10,872 bases of DNA from Desulfuromonas sp. SDB (GTDB taxonomy: Bacteria; SDB-A), in assembly GCA_001412365.1 (NCBI GenBank), contig LKUE01000038.1:1-10872 (forward strand). Direction: 5' to 3'. The notes below the pieces were generated by a model. The model saw only the letters and a list, made by a program, of their open reading frames with translations. It had not been told where the DNA came from and ran no database searches. The translations under genes and the position numbers were made by a program. How positions within the stretch are numbered: the stretch's first letter is position 1; every line of letters begins with the position of its first letter. Positions 7,811 to 10,872 of the stretch are shown piece by piece.

Positions 7811-9328
7811 TCATTTTAAAATAATCATTCTATCCGAGTTTAAACATATCCCGGATGAACACATTTCAACAATGTAAATTCCCGAGGGTAAACCAGAAAT
7901 ATCCAAAGTGGTTTCATTTCTACCCTGGAGTAAAAAACCAAGTTCCCGGCTACCCCATAATCTGCCATCGCTTCCGTATATGTTAAGCTTAACCTGATGT
8001 GGTTCTGTTAAAATTAATACTGCTACTGCATAAGCATTAACTGGATTATTTAATATTTGAATTTCATTTCCATTACTAACCCTAATTTCTACCGGTTGTT
8101 CATTTACTTGATTGCCTTCTCCCTGATATGCTCTTATATCTGTACCTCTGCCGCATAAAGCCAAAGTACCATCATATCCCAATGCCGGTCCACTAACTCC
8201 CTGTATATACTCTTTCCAACGCAGAGAAAGATCCGGATTAAAGGAATAAACCGTATCATCGGAGCTGACCCATATCCTCCCCGATCCGTCCACCGCCATT
8301 CGGGTACTTATACCCGCCTGCACATTCTGAGAAGTATCTATAATCAATCCATTGTCCGGATTAATTCTTATTACTTCTCCACTCCGGCTGTAGCTGTAGA
8401 CACTGCCATCGGGACCAACTGCAAACGATGAAAAGGGTACATATCCCAATTCAACCTGCCATTTCTGAATTAGCTGACCTCCGCTGTCCTGGAAGGCGAC
8501 CAGATAATCAGTGGAAGGATTATTCTGTGATCTGGGTGCGTAAACAGTGCCATCCGGTCCCACCAATAGTCCCACCTGTTGAATATATCCTCCTCCCACC
8601 GGATTACTTTGATAAAGATAAATACCGGTGGACAAATCATAGACATTTACAGTAGGACCACTTGCCCCTGCCGTCCATCCGTACACTTTTCCATTGAATA
8701 CTGCAACCTGTGAACCCCCACTGGTGGGAGAATTTCGATTTACTGTCCAAACATTGCTGCCATCACTGGCATTAATCCGGATAATTTGGTTGAAATTCCC
8801 TATAACCAGATCACCATTGGGGGCAAAGGTTAGTCCTTCCGTACTGGATTCATCTATTAAATCTATTGATTTCCAAAGTTGGGATCCATCTACCGCATTC
8901 AGTGCATATAGATATGTTGCATTAGTATTTCCCGCCCGTGAAACATAAACCACGCTGTCTCTTATTGCAGAGACATGGTTTCTCCAGTCAGTTGAGGGAA
9001 AATCCACTGGTAAATCTGCTGACCATAATTCAGTGCCGCTATGAAGATCATAGGCATATATATAGGTGCCATGAAGAACATCATTTAAATTAAAACATCT
9101 CGCCACTGCCACAAGATCTCCGTCAATCACCGGTTGCCAGGCTATAACCGAATAAGCCCCCCCCTGCCATAGTTTAGTAGTATCTCCAGGTCCAAGTGAA
9201 GAGTTATACCCGAAACGGGCTGGTCTGCCCCCACATCCAACATTCCATTGATCAGCCAGGATAATATCAGAAGGAAATAAATAAAGATTAAATATTACAA
9301 CCGCAATAACCATAAATGTTTTACTCAA
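7811..9328 (-). CDS. Secreted PQQ-like beta-propeller protein with T9SS-type C-terminal tail
   Basis: This 505-aa protein uses the TTG start at 9328, because GGAGG lies 6 nt upstream; the next ATG is codon 6. A signal peptide is clear: hydrophobic residues 5-24, probable cleavage after A25 (IILA-DQW). The body (about 40-400) has repeated blades ending in the PQQ-like pattern Y-[AV]-x-[DN]-x-x-[DS]-G-x-x-x-W, e.g. YAYDLHSGTELW, YALNAVDGSQLW, RINASDGSNVW and YSFNPDLSLRW. This suggests a seven- to eight-bladed propeller. The last 80 residues match the type IX secretion sorting-domain pattern: NPVN at 428, KLNIYGSDGRLWGSREL, then LPSGIYIVEM and MIILK at the end. It is therefore probably exported and surface-attached or released. 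No enzyme residues are evident; a binding or structural role is likely. Confidence 0.85.
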   Translation of the reverse strand: MSKTFMVIAVVIFNLYLFPSDIILADQWNVGCGGRPARFGYNSSLGPGDTTKLWQGGAYSVIAWQPVIDGDLVAVARCFNLNDVLHGTYIYAYDLHSGTELWSADLPVDFPSTDWRNHVSAIRDSVVYVSRAGNTNATYLYALNAVDGSQLWKSIDLIDESSTEGLTFAPNGDLVIGNFNQIIRINASDGSNVWTVNRNSPTSGGSQVAVFNGKVYGWTAGASGPTVNVYDLSTGIYLYQSNPVGGGYIQQVGLLVGPDGTVYAPRSQNNPSTDYLVAFQDSGGQLIQKWQVELGYVPFSSFAVGPDGSVYSYSRSGEVIRINPDNGLIIDTSQNVQAGISTRMAVDGSGRIWVSSDDTVYSFNPDLSLRWKEYIQGVSGPALGYDGTLALCGRGTDIRAYQGEGNQVNEQPVEIRVSNGNEIQILNNPVNAYAVAVLILTEPHQVKLNIYGSDGRLWGSRELGFLLQGRNETTLDISGLPSGIYIVEMCSSGICLNSDRMIILK

Positions 9329-9636
9329 TTATATCCTCCCCTCGTAATTAAAAATCAAAGGGACTTTTTAAATTTTTTTTATTTTATTTTTCAATCCCAA
9401 AACCAGCGAGCTAACCAGCATAATAAATGAAACCGGAATAAATATAAATTTTTCTGTACTTGTTTTTGCAGTTAAATTAGCAAATATATTTAATAAAAAA
9501 TAAACTGCCATAAACCATATTATTATCCCTGCTAATTTCTTCAATCTAATAATTTTTATTAAATCAGCTTGAATTGCGGTAACTAAGATCATAGATAAGG
9601 TAATAACCAGAGCAAAGCTTTCATATAATATTATTG

Positions 9637-9836
9637 TTATGGACAAGAAATCAACTGCACCGGATCTGAATGCAGATAAAATTTGCCATGCTCACTGCAT
9701 TCAAAGATTGTATGAGCGCCAATAAGTGACAACGGTGCCCTACATACGGGACAAACAAAGATGGCTTCGTTCTTGTCTCGGTCGCTCTGTAGAACCCATC
9801 ATAGACACGCTGAGGAGTAATCTCATGCAAACTCAC
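9637..9836 (-). pseudogene. Second cassette zinc-ribbon gene, divergent, needs a frameshift
   Basis: A GTG at 9836-9834 has a perfect AAGGAGG (9849-9843) 6 nt upstream and opens MSLHEITPQRVYDG. From 9795 the next frame reads VLQSDRDKNEAIFVCPVC, then RAPLSLIGAHTIFECSEH and GKFYLHSDPVQLISCP. That is a convincing zinc ribbon (C29-x2-C32 and C47-x2-H50 in the joined protein). The switch falls at GGG 9797-9795: one extra G, or a -1 slip, would give an intact 66-aa protein. The second frame has no start codon of its own before the first cysteine pair. Its TAA stop is 9639-9637, formed by the cassette's left edge (TTATGG), so the two cassette genes both end in CCATAAC. It could be decayed, a sequencing error, or recoded. 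Confidence 0.5.
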
Positions 9837-10049
9837 GTCTCGCCTCCTTGCCAAAAATGTTTACAACAAGTATGCATTGACAAGCCGCCACTTAATGGGC
9901 GAAAAGGAATGTACTACATTTGCCAACACTGTGACTATCCTAACATTGTGCTGTCCCGCAAGAACAGTTTCACGTTTGCACCATATGACAGTAAACTGAA
10001 CAAACAGTCTGAATACTATGACCCCGAATACTTATCTGGCACACCATAA
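9825..10049 (+). CDS. Cassette-encoded small zinc-ribbon-like protein
   Basis: This 74-aa protein starts at ATG 9825, with the SD GAGGAG (9812-9817) 7 nt upstream. The frame is open back to GTG 9726 but that start has no SD. Cysteines occur as C9-x2-C12 and C33-x2-C36 (PPCQKC and YYICQHC), separated by 20 residues with an extra C17, as in a zinc ribbon. The C-terminal half is hydrophilic and tyrosine-rich (SEYYDPEYLSG). No membrane segment is seen. The stop TAA (10047-10049) lies inside the R'' box of the attC site, the usual arrangement for an integron cassette gene. I do not recognise the protein; a nucleic-acid- or protein-binding role is only a guess. Its 5' end overlaps the opposite-strand cassette gene by 12 nt. 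Confidence 0.62.
   Translation: MQTHVSPPCQKCLQQVCIDKPPLNGRKGMYYICQHCDYPNIVLSRKNSFTFAPYDSKLNKQSEYYDPEYLSGTP
9843..9849 (-). promoter_or_regulatory. Shine-Dalgarno of the minus-strand cassette gene
   Basis: AAGGAGG on the minus strand lies 6 nt before the GTG at 9836. It lies within codons 7-9 of the plus-strand cassette gene, whose own SD (GAGGAG, 9812-9817) lies within the minus-strand gene. Confidence 0.5.
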
Positions 10050-10095
10050 CAATTCAATGCAGATGACGCGACTCGTCGCGCATCTGATCTTGGCG
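10044..10095 (+). repeat. attC recombination site (chromosomal part; last 6 nt of R' are at 9637-9642)
   Basis: In the circular form the site is 58 nt. R'' is CCATAAC (10044-10050) and R' is G10095 plus TTATGG, a perfect 7-bp pair. Then come unpaired 6-nt spacers on each side (AATTCA and CTTGGC). The L boxes follow: AT, an unpaired G, then CAGATG on the left, pairing with CATCTG-AT on the right. Next are an unpaired A, a CGCGA/TCGCG stem and a CTCG loop. Two extrahelical bases, the unpaired central spacers and the AAC/GTT ends are the hallmarks of folded attC sites, and 58 nt is close to the classic 59-base-element size. R boxes of the usual RYYYAAC form are deviant here (CCATAAC), but their symmetry is exact. 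Confidence 0.82.
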
Positions 10096-10306
10096 ATGAA
10101 TAATCAGTTAAATTACCTCCCCAAACAATTTCCGGAGGTAATAACTTTATTAACACTAATAAATGAATAATAATCAGCAGAAACAAGCTTATCAACAGTA
10201 TATATCCTGAGATTTTTACAACTGATGAAGGTTTCATAAGCAAATTTTAAATTATGGTTAATATTCTGGCAACTAAAAGCTTGTTGTATATTTTTATATT
10301 AATGAT

Positions 10307-10334
10307 TTGAATATCTGAAATTTAAAATTATAAT
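10307..10334 (+). promoter_or_regulatory. Putative sigma70-type promoter of the peptide transporter gene
   Basis: TTGAAT (10307-10312, 4 of 6 to consensus) and a perfect TATAAT (10329-10334) are separated by 16 nt, in a very AT-rich region between the divergent membrane protein gene and the transporter. Transcription would start near 10341, giving a leader of only about 13 nt. Chance matches are common in such AT-rich sequence. Confidence 0.45.
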
Positions 10335-10353
10335 GGTTTAAAAATTTTTAACC
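10335..10353. repeat. Palindrome at the transporter transcription/translation start
   Basis: GGTTTAAAAA followed by TTTTTAACC is an inverted repeat with one extra T on the left arm. It runs from the end of the -10 box to the base before ATG 10354. Its position suits a repressor operator. No SD is visible in this leader. Confidence 0.35.
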
Positions 10354-10872
10354 ATGCCTGAATTAAAACAAAAATTTCCCAAACCTTTCTACATATTGTT
10401 TTCCATCGAGATGTGGGAGCGTTTCGGCTACTACGGGATGCAGGCATTACTGGTTTTATTCATGGTCAAACACCTAAAATTTTCAGATATCCAGGCAGAT
10501 AACACTTTTAGCGCTTTTGCCGCTCTAGTTTATGCATTTGTATGTGTTGGCGGTTATATTGGGGATAAATTACTGGGGAACCGAAGGACCCTTTTAATAG
10601 GAGCGGTAGTTCTAGCTATGGGTTATTTAATTCTGGGATTGAACAGCGAAAAGTTCTTATATCTAAGTCTGGGAATTATTGTGGCGGGAAATGCTTTATT
10701 TAAGTCAAATCCATCCACTTTAATTTCAAAATTATATCAAACCAATGACCACCGGGTGGATAGCGCTTTCACCGTTTATTATATGGCAATTAATATTGGC
10801 TCATTTATTTCTATGTCTTTCTGTCCCCTTATCGAAAAAATATGGGGTTGGAATTGGGCTTTTCTAGTTAGT
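10354..10872 (+). CDS. POT/PTR family proton-coupled peptide transporter (3'-truncated)
   Basis: The frame is open from ATG 10354 to the window end (173 residues, roughly the first third). It has the POT helix-1 signature E19-x-x-E22-R23-F-x-Y-Y-G (EMWERFGYYG), used for proton coupling and peptide binding. The helix-4 region is GNALFKSNPSTLISKLY, where most members have FFKPN; the lysine is kept. The PTR2 signature region is DSAFTVYYMAINIGSF. The cytoplasmic loop GDKLLGNRRT after helix 2 is typical of the major facilitator fold. The product would be an inner-membrane symporter importing di- and tripeptides with protons, which suits an amino-acid-fermenting lifestyle (inference). No SD precedes the ATG. 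Confidence 0.9.
   Translation, partial: MPELKQKFPKPFYILFSIEMWERFGYYGMQALLVLFMVKHLKFSDIQADNTFSAFAALVYAFVCVGGYIGDKLLGNRRTLLIGAVVLAMGYLILGLNSEKFLYLSLGIIVAGNALFKSNPSTLISKLYQTNDHRVDSAFTVYYMAINIGSFISMSFCPLIEKIWGWNWAFLVS

Larger units (their letters stand above)
9637..10095 (+). mobile_element. Solitary integron-type gene cassette at a secondary site
   Basis: The insert is bounded on the left by G|TTATGG (9636|9637) and on the right by GGCG|ATGAA (10095|10096). A single G is shared by the two junctions, and there is no longer target duplication. The right end is an attC-like hairpin. On circularisation the right-end G joins TTATGG to give GTTATGG, the exact complement of the R'' box CCATAAC at 10044-10050. 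The pre-insertion target reads ATTATTG|ATGAATAAT, so the crossover is at G|AT, which fits the known GWT-type secondary sites of integron integrases. GC is about 47% inside and about 22-25% on both flanks. The insert encodes two small zinc-ribbon-like proteins and no recombinase, so an integrase acting in trans is implied. It sits inside a membrane protein gene. Confidence 0.8.
9368..10237 (-). pseudogene. Four-helix membrane protein gene interrupted by a 459-bp cassette
   Basis: The gene runs from ATG 10237 to the stop at 9368-9370, but bases 9637-10095 are foreign. The first exon-like piece (10237-10096) encodes residues 1-47 and part of codon 48: a hydrophobic helix at 8-33, then LPPEIVWGGNLTDYS. 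The second piece (9636-9368) encodes the rest, beginning IILYESFALV, with helices at about 55-70, 83-101 and 111-128 and the motif NxxAKTSTEK (101-110). Joining the pieces at the shared G restores one uninterrupted 136-aa frame. In the current sequence the N-terminal piece reads into the insert and stops at 10016 (73 aa). The C-terminal piece has only a weak TTG at 9646, inside the insert. I recall small bacterial membrane proteins with an EIVWGG motif followed by E-[SA]-[IF]-[SA], but know no function for them. Confidence 0.82.

Noticed and set aside
9669-9699. Inverted repeat TGAATGCAG ... CTGCATTCA near the left end of the insert, possibly a second attC or an IS end.
   Set aside because: It lies about 30 bp inside the boundary, has no AAC/GTT boxes around it, and both arms are in the conserved coding part of the zinc ribbon (FECS and YLHS codons).
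9726-9824. Longer 107-aa version of the plus-strand cassette protein from GTG 9726.
   Set aside because: No SD precedes 9726, whereas ATG 9825 has GAGGAG at the right distance. The extension is antisense to a better-supported coding frame.
9670-10064. AATGCAGAT occurs at 9670-9678 and 10056-10064 and looks like a 9-bp target duplication.
   Set aside because: Neither copy sits at the junctions defined by in-frame restoration. One copy lies inside the minus-strand zinc-ribbon gene and the other inside the attC L box. The true junctions share only one G.
10062-10086. Strong GC-rich hairpin as a rho-independent terminator.
   Set aside because: No T-run follows on either strand, and the structure is better explained as the attC stem with its R and L boxes.
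9637-10095. Insertion sequence, MITE or group II intron as the identity of the insert.
   Set aside because: There is no transposase or reverse transcriptase, no terminal inverted repeats beyond the 7-bp R boxes, and no multi-base target duplication. The single-G junction and the folded right end fit an integron cassette better.

Overview
The window is about 40% GC. It reads as chromosomal DNA from a bacterium of the FCB superphylum, possibly a Cloacimonadota- or Marinimicrobia-like lineage. The phylum guess is an inference. It rests on a secreted beta-propeller protein with a type IX secretion-like C-terminal tail, good Shine-Dalgarno sequences with some TTG starts, and a fused LeuC/LeuD-type aconitase architecture. 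No rRNA, tRNA, CRISPR array or transposase was seen.

Layout: positions 1-7299 hold a tightly packed plus-strand run. In order these are the 3' end of a PiT phosphate transporter, an isocitrate dehydrogenase-like enzyme, an HD-domain phosphohydrolase, two fused aconitase-superfamily proteins (about 600 aa each), a DJ-1/PfpI protein and a divergent thiamine pyrophosphokinase. Spacings are 0-65 bp, so most or all are probably co-transcribed. Aconitase plus isocitrate dehydrogenase implies citrate to 2-oxoglutarate, but the first aconitase paralogue has altered active-site motifs and may act on another 2-hydroxy acid. Positions 7296-9328 carry two minus-strand genes: a small protein resembling the DUF6935 group and the secreted PQQ-like propeller. 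The stop codon of the first overlaps that of the thiamine pyrophosphokinase.

The most striking part is 9368-10237. A minus-strand gene for a four-helix membrane protein is split by a 459-bp insert (9637-10095) at about 47% GC between flanks of about 22-25% GC. Removing exactly that insert joins the halves in frame into a 136-aa protein. The insert has the anatomy of an integron gene cassette. Its right end is a 58-nt attC hairpin whose R'' box (CCATAAC) is perfectly complementary to the R' box formed when the insert is circularised (G joined to TTATGG). The only duplicated base is the G at the crossover point, and the uninterrupted target reads G|AT, which fits the GWT-type secondary sites used by integron integrases. 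The cassette appears to hold two small zinc-ribbon genes, head to head and overlapping at their 5' ends. Each stops with the TAA supplied by an attC R box; the minus-strand one needs a frameshift. No integron integrase is in the window.

The window ends in the 5' part of a POT/PTR peptide transporter gene (10354 onward), preceded by an AT-rich region with a plausible sigma70-type promoter and a palindrome next to the start codon.
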